Source of the DNA: Lineus longissimus
Taxonomy: Eukaryota > Nemertea > Pilidiophora > Heteronemertea > Lineidae
Assembly: GCF_910592395.1 (NCBI RefSeq)
Contig: NC_088308.1
Coordinates: 8,819,001 to 8,883,000 of the forward strand
Reading direction: 5' to 3'
Length of the DNA stretch: 64,000 nucleotides
Under the pieces are notes generated by a model. That model had not been told where the DNA came from, searched no databases, and was given only the letters and a program-made list of their open reading frames with translations. Made by a program: the position numbers and the translations under genes. Shown here one piece after another: positions 46,901 to 57,900 of this stretch (positions are counted from its first letter, which is position 1; each line of letters opens with the position of its first letter).

Positions 46901-49900
46901 GTCCAAAGTTATGCGGGAACGTACCTTGTGGTGGCGCGCCTGGTGGGGTACCGCCGAATCCAGCTTGATGCATCGGTCCCGGCCCTGCTCCCTGCATGAA
47001 CGCTGGCATTCCAGGCTTGAAGAACCGCATGGTGAAGTCCGGGGCAAAATCTGGCGCATTGGGATTCAAGGTTGAGGAGATCTTGGGCAGTGTCATCGGC
47101 TGATGAGGCGTACTGTACTCATCTCTCAGGGACCCTGGGGTCAGCGACGAGGGTGGATATTCCATGCCCATGCCCATGCCCATGCCAATTCCCATTGGCA
47201 GCCCCATTCCCATCCCCATGCTCCCGAAGGTCCGAGGTGACGGAGCTCCTGGCGTCGAGGAACCTGATCTCGGTGACAGCGATTGACTACTCTGCATGCC
47301 GCTCCTTAAACCAGCCATCTTAGCAAAATCCACATCCATCGCGGACGACCGCATACTTGATATTGGTGGGACAGAGTAGTGGGCCATACTGTTGACAGCG
47401 GTCTGTAGAAGGGTAGCAGAAGGTATACTACCCTGCGACGATATCGTACTGGTCAAGTTCGTCAAAACCGAAGGACTGGTGAAAGCTGTCGTCACCGCCG
47501 GAGGACCATGCATGGGACCTTTATATCCCGGTGCCTTTGCTAGATCTGCCTCATTCCGCTGGCTTGACGGCGAACTTGGTCGCGGCATTCCAAAACCAGG
47601 TGCCTTGGCTTGTAAGTTGGGATCCGTCTCGGGTGGCGGTGGCGGTGTGCTACCTGTAGGTGGTACAACTCCTGCCGCAGCCACGCTGGCAAAATTCATC
47701 CGATTTTCTCCCTGATAATCACCCTTCTTCCCAAGAACTTCGTCCTTGACATGACTGAACAGGTTGCTGTTAAATGGTGAATACTCCCCTGGTGTATTTG
47801 CACCAGATGAGGACATGGTCGGTGGAACTCCGTGCATTGCTTGGCCAGGCGTCGACTTGATAGGTAGTGGCTGGTGGTCTACCTTCCCAGACATCGCGTG
47901 CTGCTTTCCAGTAAAATTTAACGACTTGTTCACATCAGACTTCAAGCTAACGGCAGGGGGCGTATGGTTTACCATTCTAGTTTTTGATGAGGAGGAAGCC
48001 GACGTAAATGTTCCTATAGACTTGACAGTGGTAGTTGTCACGATGTGCACACCCTTTTTATCAGGAAATAATTGCCTAGAAACGGTACTTGGACTTTTGC
48101 TTCCCGGAACAATCATTGTCGCAGAACTTGGAACAGGGTTTATATTCGTTGATATGCTACTAGAACTCATTTTTCTTTTGCTTGACGTGGCCTTCCAAGC
48201 TTGCGTTATAACAGGCGTACCACCAGCCGTGACTAAGGTCGTTTTTTGCGTAACAGTACTGGATTGCACAACAGAATGTATCGTAGTTGACTGAATTGAT
48301 ATAAGACTATTCATATGAGAGCTTGGGACTTGTCCATTTTGAGGTGTTGTGACTGGCATCATGAACACGCCTATTGGAACCTGCGCTTGCAAGGATGAAG
48401 ACGACGACACTCCAACTGGCTGCGGTCGGTTTTTCGTCTTGGGCAGTATCTCTGTTAACTCCATGTCTGGGTCTTTTATAAGTGATGCAACAAGGTTATG
48501 TGCTTGTCTCGTGGAATCAGCCGAACCCCTGGAAGAGAGACATGGAAGATGAGACATTCCTCAATAAAGTTTACTCGACTCAAGCGACTGCGACGGTTGA
48601 TCGAAAAATCTAAGGTTTAATGAGTTTGGTAGCCAACCATTCAGCTGGGTTGCATTGTGGTCGAGCAGGCAACACCAGAGGCAATGGTCAGGAGTAGCTT
48701 CAAAGAAGATTAATCTATTGATTTGTCTATCCTACTTACTTGATGGTTACTATTTTATCCCCTGAACCTTTTTGTTTATCCACCTCTATGTGCGCCCCTG
48801 TCACTTCTCGAATTGCGTTTATATGGCAACCATTTCGACCTATCACGCGGGTAATTGCAGCAGCTGGCACTGTTACTTTTTTGGATCTGAAAAGGTAACG
48901 AATACATGATTATCACGAACAAAATAACTTTTCAATACGCCATCAGCAACCCACTTTCGTTCGCTACCACAGGGTTTTGGCTGTGTGCAGTACCCCTGTG
49001 TCACACTCGGTATCGACCAGGCGCCCTGGATCCCAACTTGGCATAGGAAAAGTTCATTGCAAAATAGCTAGGAATACTCAATCTTAGGGTTGAGGTCTTC
49101 AGTGAATCAATTGCAGTGCTGCCATCTCTTTTTTTCAGGCGTAACCAACTAAAAAAGTTACAGGCACTCTGGCAAATGATGGAACATGGGGATAATTTGT
49201 CAGTACAGATTACTGCGAGGGAATAGTACAGTTTACGGACCCGGTAAATATCGGGTGCAGCAGCGGAAGAGTTGAGGATGTTGTTTTTGTCAAGTGATGT
49301 ATTAAGCGACTCGACTCCAATGGGAACAGGTATGAACAACCCCCAGCCCTTTGGGCACCAGAGGCCCGTCTGTCTGTATACGACTTACTTCCGAATGACT
49401 TCTTTCCATCCCTCCTCCTTTTTCTGACCCCGGACAGGACTAGAGATCATGGACAAGGCTTTCTTGGAGCTACTGGAGCCCTTGGCTGGTGACACTGGCT
49501 GAGGGTGCATGTCGAAAGTATCTCTGGAAAGAACAATTGCACAATTAAGCTTTGTACGACTTCTTTGATTGAAACTGACAAATATTAGCAACATCAACTT
49601 GAAGTTTACAGCAGTATACAGTGGTATCTCCCTTAACGGACACCGTTCTATTAAGGACATTAATTTTTGGTCCCAGATGGGCTGCTTCCATTCAATTTAC
49701 CCTTTCTAATCAGGACACCTCTCTCTTCAGGACCGCATCTGTCAAATTTTATTTCATCATCTTGGGAACATTCATAACTACTTACAGCGTATTTAATTTA
49801 TTTTTCTTTTCTGTAGCACTTAGAACTAAACGTTCTTCTTTTGGTGATAATTTAATAGTTGCAGGTAATGTTCCGAAGTCGTCTAAATCCCCAATGCCTG

Positions 49901-52460
49901 GAAAGAAGAACACGTTATAAATAACAAAAATATAAATGTTCAGCATAACTAAAAAATAGCAATTCGAGATTCAGTTCACACAGCCTCTGTCAATTTCTGG
50001 CCAATCATTTATCTTCGTCTTTTTCTTCAGCATTGACTCCGGACTTGGAGAAGTTTTTCTCCAGGCACGCCAGGGAGTCTCACTCCTCCAAAGTAGGATG
50101 AGTGTTTTTGCATGCCACTATTGTTTGGTGCCAATTTGGCTTAGCGTGGCCTCGTACGGGTATACAAGGTGCCTCTGTTTGACGTCTCATTTGAAGGACA
50201 AAGTAATGACGGGTTGGGCGCTCGCCAAGAACACCAAGACCAAACGGCGTTGACCCTTCAGAGAGTCAAACCTATGACCCGCAACCCCGGAGCATGTTGC
50301 GCATCAAGAATGTGATATTGCTTACCTGTTGTACTCGTACTCATAATGATATCACGCTTCTTTTTTCGCAAACTCCCGCTCGACGACGACGACAGACTCG
50401 TCGAACTCGAGCTAGACGTTGACATCGTGGTCGTAGTTGTTGTTAATGAATTCGACGTCGAGACTCTGACGCCGTCTGGCGGTTTGTCCTTTTCTTTTAG
50501 CGAACTATGATCTTTTGTACGACTCCTCCTCGTTTTACTTCGACTTTTAGCCTTTGCGAGTTCCACCTCGACACTATTTACACAAGTCGTTTCTTCCTTC
50601 AGCATGCTGGACTTCTTCATGTTCTTAATACGTGATTCCGTCACCAGGCTTGTCCCTGGAATTCAAAATAACGAACATTGCGACACTGAGAAACCAGGAG
50701 TTCTGATAACAACTAACAGGCCACACTCGCCAATACAAAAAGGAACAAAAAAAATTTCGATATCAGTGGTGGGTGCCACTGGCTGAAAGATTTTATACTG
50801 CCCTAAAATTTACGACTGCAGCAAGTGACAAAGACTGCAGGAACAAATTTATAAATTTATGTCTCACGACAAAATTTCGATTGTATTTGAGACCAAATAG
50901 CATGTTCGCTAAAAAATCAGTAGTCAAACTCTACAAAAGTAAATTTTGTTTATCATCGTGTCAACCCTATCAAAGGGCCAGTCAGACTCTTTACTTCCGA
51001 CCTCCTATCTCTAATGCCAGGCACCTGGCAAGGAGGCAGTTTGTACCCTATACTTTTAATAGCTGGTGGCAGACCAACAGGCCCCATCAGATTCAGAAGA
51101 AGCTATCGGCTCCAATCTACGACCTATCATTCATGAGGCGGAGCCCTCAAACCACTGGACCATATATTTCATCCCCAGCAGACCTGGGCCCGATTGTTCA
51201 AAACAACATTTTGTCACAATGCTGGCGTTAGCTTAACTTGGCGTCAATCTAATGGCTAAACTGAAGGAGATAACGTCAAGTTAACGCCAGTGTTAGTGAC
51301 CAAATTTGATTTGAGCAAGCAGGCCCTCTGTTCCCGAGTTTCTTACTCACCTATTGTACTTGTAGTGGTAGCACTGGGAGGTTCCATTGGTAGTCTGCTC
51401 TCCCTCATTCGCTCATTCTCTATCCGCTTCGTGTCTATCCTCACTTTATCACATGTTTCTTCCATTTCCACGATCTCAGGCTCGTCGTCATCCTTCTCGG
51501 GCTCAGGAGACGAGTTCTTCTCATTGCCGCTGTAAAACAACAAGTAGAATTTGCAACTCTGGCATACTTTTAATCTATGGAGGTCACACGAACCAAAGGT
51601 TGGCCATCAGAGAGTAGCTATCACCTACTGGTGAGCATTTCGACAATGTAACATTGAATTTTAATTGATTTTTCTGTTGGCACCCACACAAGCTATTCAT
51701 GTTTCTCACTTGGTGCAGTCTTTAACCTTGCATAGACACCAGTTACAAGGAACCTCGGTTTTAAGTCTCATTCGAAGGACGGTGAAGAGCAAGGAATTTT
51801 AGTTCCTTGAAAGCCATACCGGTTCATCCAGAAATACAATCCTGGGTTCTCCCCGGGCCCTTTTGCGTGGTAGCCAGCAGCGTTAACCACAAGGCTATGA
51901 GGCTCTCCCAGTATCCTCTCTTTATTGTTAGGAAACGGTCCAGGGTCTCTTTGCAAGCTGCATTCCCTCATGTTCAAAAGTGGTCAGATCAAAGACAACC
52001 AAAATCATGTTGATAGAATGACCACATTCTACAGGGTGGCCCAGAAAATACTATTGCGCATGGGAAAATGATTCTTAGCAACCCTGTAGACCATGTTCAC
52101 AAAACAGGCAAAAGTGGCCACTATTGGGCAACAAATTTATTCCATTCCCACTGGCAACCAAGTTTGAGCCCATCCTAGTTCTACAGATGAAGGTTTTATT
52201 TCAACCCATCAACCCCGAAGCTATTCGTCTCCATACCTTTGTTCATGTTCCTTCTCTCGTTCCTTCTCCTGCTTCTCCTTCTTTTTCTTCTTCTTCTTTT
52301 CTCGTTTCCTTGCCAATGCCGCCTTCTTGCTCTCCTCGCGACTCTTCTCAAGGTCGAGCTCCTCCAATAAGATTGTGGCGTTCTTATTCGCTTCGGCAGC
52401 TTGGCGGTCTTTCGCACTCACAATAATGTCCATGCACTGACGACATTTTTTCAATAATTC
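43992..52460 (-). CDS. ANKHD1: ANKHD1/ANKRD17 (Mask) homologue, C-terminal part, 11 exons
   Basis: Exons in transcription order: 52460-52237, 51529-51351, 50655-50326, 49897-49786, 49523-49389, 48886-48740, 48528-46745, 46427-46218, 45026-44887, 44475-44341, 44036-43992. Phases all agree: 3441 nt, 1146 codons plus TAG. Seen: a Lys/Glu-rich coiled region (KKCRQCMDIIVSAKDRQAAE, ANKNATILLEELDLEKSREE) that follows the second ankyrin block in human ANKHD1; PPSATTTSTIG; a basic/Ser-rich segment; a PKEER motif; GQKKEEGWKEVIRK; one KH domain; a long Pro/Ser/Gly/Met-rich tail with KAPGF/KAPGY motifs; and a short end ...VWNPQ-VWNTSNWNQQPPAM. Known: Mask proteins are large ankyrin plus KH RNA-binding scaffolds, cofactors of Yorkie/YAP and modifiers of receptor tyrosine kinase signalling. 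The ankyrin repeats (more than half of the usual protein) are not in this window, so the 5' part lies upstream or is missing. ANKHD1 and ANKRD17 are vertebrate paralogues, so the symbol is nominal. Confidence 0.92.
45188..46018. repeat. ~830-bp foldback element in a Mask intron
   Basis: The ends TACATTGGGTGATTTCAAAG (45188) and CTTTGAAATCACCCATTGTA (46018) are inverted. The inside is built almost wholly from TTGGTGTTAGTTTT / GGTTTTAGTTT words and their complements. No coding sequence is credible here. Confidence 0.75.
46745..48528 (-). CDS. ANKHD1: Large low-complexity exon of the Mask homologue
   Basis: A single 1784-nt exon that completes the KH domain and encodes about 590 mostly disordered residues. 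From N to C it has Thr/Ser/Val-rich stretches (SVVQSSTVTQKTTLVTAGG), RQLFPDKKGVHIVTTTTVK (compare RRQLFVTVVKTSNATTTT of the human protein), a PPPPPETDP run, two KAPG(F/Y) motifs as in the vertebrate tail, a Met-Gly run (GMGMGLPMGIGMGMGMGMEY), a PAM2-like motif (STLNPNAPDFAP) and a Gly/Pro/Phe-rich end. Confidence 0.9.
48740..48886 (-). CDS. ANKHD1: KH-domain exon of the Mask homologue
   Basis: This exon encodes SKKVTVPAAAITRVIGRNGC then HINAIREVTGAHIEVDKQKG and SGDKIVTIK. The KH nucleic-acid-binding GxxG loop is GRNG (VIGRNGCHI); human ANKHD1 has GRGG here. The domain finishes in the next exon (GSADSTRQAHNLVASLIKDP). Intron phases 2 on both sides. KH domains of this family bind single-stranded RNA or DNA. 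Confidence 0.95.
49000..49290 (-). mobile_element. Dispersed repeat family G in a Mask intron
   Basis: Inverse copy of 16.5-16.85 kb, with CCCGGTAAATATCGGGTGCA near 49235 and the poly-A-rich GCCTGAAAAAAAGAGATGGC on its minus strand. It lies between the KH exon and the upstream exon. Confidence 0.65.
49617..49745 (+). mobile_element. Truncated MITE family A in a Mask intron
   Basis: CAGTGGTATCTCCCTTAACG then TTTTTGGTCCCAGATGG and AATCAGGACACCTCTCT; the right end has decayed. Confidence 0.65.
51640..51990 (-). mobile_element. Second tRNA-derived SINE family in a Mask intron
   Basis: On the minus strand: GAGCCTCATAGCCTTGTGGT TAACGC (box A-like), then GGGGAGAACCCAGG in the box B place, then a body with CCTTCGAATGAGAC. 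Related bodies, without a clear tRNA head, are seen near 50.08-50.21 and 22.1-22.27 kb. Confidence 0.6.
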
Positions 52461-53553
52461 CTGCAATGACAAATAATAACAGGGAAGGTCAGACTAACTT
52501 CAATAGAGCTTTTGCTCAGCACAGACACACACAGTTGAAAATCATGATTCCACTAGTACAGATGCAACTGATGCAGTTGTCAATGTGAACCATGTACCCT
52601 CTTTGGTCAGGGGTCACCACGAGTTTTTTCTTCTTGTCCACCAGAAAACAAATGTAATGTCGAATACCTGTCAACAGTTTTAACATTTTTATTAGAAAGT
52701 GAATTAGTGTGAAATCCTGACCATAGAAAGAGCAGAGAGTGTCAACCGAGTGACAGCATCAATGGCATCACCAGGGTGGTATCGTTCACATTGACTGCTG
52801 CATGACCACAAAGTCTGTGAAGGAAAACCTCTACAGCATGAAGCAAGCCGCTGAAGTGGAATCAAGACTTAAAGCAAGGGAACCTTGGAAAGGAAAATTT
52901 TAGGAATTCTGAATCGCGGAATTCCTCTACCAACTAGAAATCTTGACCAGGAATGGAGGGGAGAGGAGGTTGGGCCCTGATGCCGAAAACTGGATCATTG
53001 CTAAGGTTTCTCATGACATGCATGATAGAGTATTCTAAAATACCTTGGTACCGTAAAGTCAACTTTTAAATGGAAAATGCATAAGCCTCGTTCTGAGAGC
53101 GGAGTGTTTTGGACACGCAACCAAGATGCTCTACCAAAGTTCCCTCGGGTTGCACTAAAATGTGGAAACCATGCACACGTCACGTCAATGGAATTTCGGC
53201 TCACTTCAGAAGTTTGAGGCGCTCAAAACACTGCTTCAAACACAAATCAGTCAAGGAAGCATCAACCACCCTAAGTTTTTTAATGAGCACTACACATATT
53301 TGCCGAGAAAAACGCTCCAAATAGCCCATTTGCGCGGATTTTAGCATCACTTGAGCGAGCAGATGCGGACTTCCTATGCGCGCTGTACAAAATGTACATG
53401 TCTCATTTTCTGTAACGTTGCCGTAATATAATGTAAACAATGGCGCTACCGGCGCTCCGGCCGGGCCGGCGATGGATGGAATTTGCCAAATTCGCACATA
53501 TTCAAGTTATTTTCGTGGCCTATCTTTTTAAGTTTGAGGTATTTTAGAACAGA

Positions 53554-53720
53554 AATTGAACCCTCGGCTTCGGACCTTGGTTGAGTTACCAAGACACTCT
53601 CGGGTGGAGCTAAAATTTCGTCCAAACCCTCGCCTGTCGGCTCGGGTTTGGACTGTATTTTAGCTCCACCCGAGAGTGTCTTGGTAACTCAACCAAGGTC
53701 CTCCGCCTCGGGTTCAATTC
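53554..53720. repeat. Long near-perfect hairpin
   Basis: Two arms of about 75 bp around a ~13-bp loop (53632-53644). The core arm GACCTTGGTTGAGTTACCAA continues to GGTGGAGCTAAAAT and is matched exactly on the other side; only a few mismatches occur nearer the loop and ends (TTGAACCC/GGGTTCAA). Confidence 0.85.
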
Positions 53721-54256
53721 CTTAAACAAAATCTTCTTTAAATGAATGGGAAGCAACATAGTTGCAAGGACACCTCTCACAGCAGCACCTAAATCTGAAA
53801 TTGAGAAATTCTTGTCAGTTTTGTTCTAAATGTGTTGGTTGCATTTGGAGTTGGACCCAAAAGATGCTGTCTTTTTTTGTGAGTGGAAAGTAAAAAGTCA
53901 CATTAGCTGTTAAAGACCAACTATCCCATAAAAATTGTGAAGATAAACTTGTATAAATATATTCTTGCCATTTCATTCTTGATGGATATGATCTTATAGT
54001 ACATCGTGAAATGCCACAATGGTCTATTCAAAATCAGTTGTTGCTTTTTTGTATACAGGAGTAGGTGGGCGGGAAATGTCAGCCATACTAAAACTCATAA
54101 TTGTCATATAGATTTCTGTTGGCAATGTTATCAACATATTAGCTATATACACATGTTTTTCTCTGTATAAAGTTCAACCAATTACCCTTTATACTAAATT
54201 ATAGTCATCCAATACCCGTCATTTCAGGGAAGAAATAGGCACCCACTTTCAACATA

Positions 54257-54528
54257 TACAGTGTCCATCCCAAAGCAGACACCTCTCTTTAAAGGACATC
54301 CTCTCCCTGAAGGACACAGAATTTGGTCCCAAATACGACATTCTTCCATCCAATCTGACCTTCGTATCAGGACACCTTTCAATTTAGGACAGCATTTGTC
54401 AGTCCCGAGGCAGTATTATCCATCAGAGGTACTCCATCTCCAACAGAGTCCGGGTTGGCAGAGTGGATCCAAAACTTGAGGCTCAAGATGGAACCAAGCG
54501 TGTCCTTCATAGAGAGGTTTTACTGCAC
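54257..54528 (+). mobile_element. MITE family A carrying extra internal sequence
   Basis: Both ends are recognisable (CAGTGTCCATCCC and GAGAGGTTTTACTGCAC), but it is about 90 bp longer than the other full copies because of an insertion around 54420-54500. Confidence 0.6.
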
Positions 54529-54819
54529 ATTGAATGATCACAGTTTTTCTATACACCCAACATAGTTTGTTTACACCTTTTTATCAGTAATGTGTGCTGA
54601 CACCAGTGACAGCTGTAGGTGTCATGATAATCAAATCATAAATGCCAGTATCCTTGAATTGTAAAGCAATTACAACAGCTATTTGAATAATTATTCACAG
54701 TGTGCATCCCAAGGTCACAATGAATATTTTTATCCCTAGGTTCAGTTTCAGTTTTTAAAACAGTACCTACTGTGATTTGCCAGGATGATCCAGTCTCATG
54801 TAGGCCTACTCTACCTATG

Positions 54820-54980
54820 CAGTAGAACCTCCCTTAGTAGACACCTCTCTATTAAGGACACTAGTTTTGGTCCCAAATTGGGTCTTTCCATTCAATTTGA
54901 CCTCTCTAATCAGGACACCTCTCTACTAAAGACGGCACTTGTCAGTCCCGTGGGTGTCCTTGATAGAGAGGTTCAATAGT
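54820..54980 (+). mobile_element. MITE family A in the 52.5-59.7 kb stretch
   Basis: Near full-length: CAGTAGAACCTCCCTTAGTA to TGATAGAGAGGTTCAATAG. Confidence 0.75.
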
Positions 54981-57900
54981 ATTCATTGTAAAAACTTTCT
55001 ATACCAGTTCACTGGCCAACTGCAGACAGACATTAGCTATTCTCTCAACACCTGTACTCATGATTCCGGTTAGTTTTTAGTTTTTTGACTCAAATTGAGA
55101 AGCCTTCAACAGGTTACCATACCACTCTGTAGTATTGGGTGACTGGATATGGCCTTCATCACTGATGTAGGCCAGGGATGCAGTACTTTCTAATCAGCTT
55201 CTTTTTTCATCTGCCTGCACAAAAGCCCAGAGGTAACGCCAGTTTAGATATTCTGACAGGCAGGGGCCTACTCAAATAAATGCCCACGAATGCACGACAG
55301 GTTCACAACCCACATTCTATGTGCTACAGGTCAACATACCTATACATTCGGTGCTCTACAGCACACTCCAAACGGACCCACATTTAGTGCTATTGTCTAG
55401 ACAGGTAGACCAACCTACATCTTTGATATATACATGTCGTATTTATGTTTTCTTTTTCCGGAGCAGAGATTTCAACAACTTGACTCGTTTCGTCCAAGAG
55501 CGATGGGTCAACAACTTCTCAACTCATGCTTGTACATCTGCATGCAGCAGCAACAACAAGCTGCTGTGTTAATATGAATACTCTAGGCCTAACTGGTTCA
55601 ATGACCTATAAATATCCTAATCAATGGAATCAATGGAGTCTTTTGTGTTCAAATATGGGCCATCATCCACTGCTTAATCCGATACAAATAGATCAACTTG
55701 TTGCCAACTGGTCGGTAGGCTTTGAATCTCATTAGGAAAGAGATACTATTAAAATAGAGCAGGGCTGAGCATTTCTTAAGGTTGACCTATTTGCAACTAG
55801 ATGTACTACTTCCTCCATATGGAATGTTCTGTGAGAAAGAAATATTTCCTCAACACATAAAGTAGGTCTAAATACTGGGTACAGCTATCAGCATTGACAA
55901 TTATATCAAGTAGAGCCAGGCCTAGGCCTATCAGGTAGAACTAACTTGCTCACTTGCCTCTCGTGATTTTTAAGCACCAGAATAAAAACAATCACTTTTC
56001 CTGCATCTTGACCGAAAATTGAAATCAAAACTCCTTCATATTTCATTACACCATCTATGTGGGCATCGAGTCCACAGATCTCTGGAGGGGGAAGTCTTCA
56101 GCATGGCTATATCGTGGCTTCATTCTGACACACCCTGTTTATGAGACCTGGAACACAGATGACTCCACCCTATTTATAGTACATCTATTTACCCAAGATT
56201 GACTTGGATACACTTAACATGTACAGGGCCTATGGAGTTATTATCCAGGTGCAAGTATGAGTTTGTTCTGCTGCACAGATGCAAGTTTATATCCCGTCTA
56301 CACAGCTCCTTGACTGAGGTTGTTAGATTACAAGCATTCTCCATACAGAAAATAACAAAACAATACATCACCTATGACTGTATCGGGTCCATTGCTCGTG
56401 TATTAAATGTACAATACACAAATATTCAAGCAAAACAAAGTACCATAATTTGGTTATTTCTAATAAAAATCTTCAAAAGAATAAAAAGACACAAAGCGTC
56501 AGTTTGTGAATGGGCGATTTCAGCACTTGCAGGTTCAGGGCAGGGCCAACTGAAGCAGCTGAGAGTAGGCCAAGGACTGCCTCGACACACTACTGTAAGG
56601 TGCAACTGCACAAGACAACAAGGTACAACTTGCACGAGCCTTGTCTCATGCATAGATGCCTCCTGAGTTCACACTTGCAGGCTTGATGACAGATGGAGAT
56701 AAAGCTGTGTGAGAAACAGAATCAAGCATACCGTGAATTCCTGGCAATTATCGACACTACAACAGCTTGCAATAGTCCAGGCCCTGGACCGTGTGTTTGT
56801 TGAGGTTCTTTGTTAAGTGGCTGTTTACTCCCAGCAGGAGACATGAGAGATATGTAGGCCTGCCCTATATTTTTTAATTTAAGCCATTTGATGATTCTAT
56901 GGTTTTGATAGAGTGTATCTGTGTGGAGACATAGGTTGGCTAACAGTGTACAATGAGTGAGGCCATATTAATTATTTTGTGTTAATATTAAAAGTGGATT
57001 CTTAAGTTTTTTGGTGCCTTGTATTAAAGGCCTAGATGAAGATGAATTGGTCCCGTGAAATTGTCTGGTCACAGCATACATGTCATCCAAAACTTTATGT
57101 TTTGGCTCCATATCCCTGTAAGTGTATAAAGATGGAATGGGCGCAGATTGTCCTGCTCCTCATCCTGATCACCCCTCGACAAACACAAAGATGAGAGCAG
57201 GCCTCTATATGCCTCTGCCTCTGTACAGGCCTTGCTATCTTCGTTGAAACCACGCACCCTTAGGACATACAATACATTAATAGCATCCTCCACTGTGACT
57301 AATAGTAATACAAGCATCTTTTTCTCCAGGAACTCACTCATCACTTATTCCCAGAACATTTTGTTTCCTTCAAGGCCTACTGTACAGGTAGACAGTGCAG
57401 TGGCCTCATTCAGTTTAAAACTTGGCTTGTCTGCATAGAAGATTCGGTGGGCCTACTAAATATCTATGCTTCCAGTAACTATCATCTTGACAAAATACTC
57501 AAAATTCCTATCATATGATACAAGATTAAGGGCGATATTGGAAAATATGTTATTGGACATGATAAGCATGGTATCAACTCTGCCTGTCAGTGGTACATGA
57601 ACCAACTGCATCTGGGAATTGTGGCATCACTCTGATGAGGAATCCACCAACAAATTGCAGAACCCCTCACTGATAACTGCTGCATTCAAAGGCCTATTCT
57701 AACTGATGAAGACTGAAGCCAGAAGAGAACTGTCCCTCTAAAACAACACTAAGGAGAAGAAGACTGATCCAGCGACTGATAAATCAGAAAAAGAAGCATC
57801 ATCCCAAGGTTGGCAGATGATTGGATTCAGGTGTTCTCAGATTGATCAGGTTACCTGCATTGATCGAATGATTCGATGCGAATGATTATCACCTTGTTAC

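Noticed and set aside
47764-48294. 176-codon plus-strand open frame
   Set aside because: Antisense shadow of the large Mask exon, with no signal or splice context of its own.
51188-51300. Coding exon near the Mask gene
   Set aside because: It is a partial MITE of the GGGCCCGGTTGT family next to the real exon at 51351-51529.
56199-56666. 155-codon plus-strand open frame upstream of Mask
   Set aside because: No recognisable motif, no good splice pairs and ordinary AT-rich composition; likely chance.
57069-57344. Minus-strand open frame as a missing Mask exon
   Set aside because: No ankyrin pattern and no similarity to the family; flanking splice sites do not give the needed phase.
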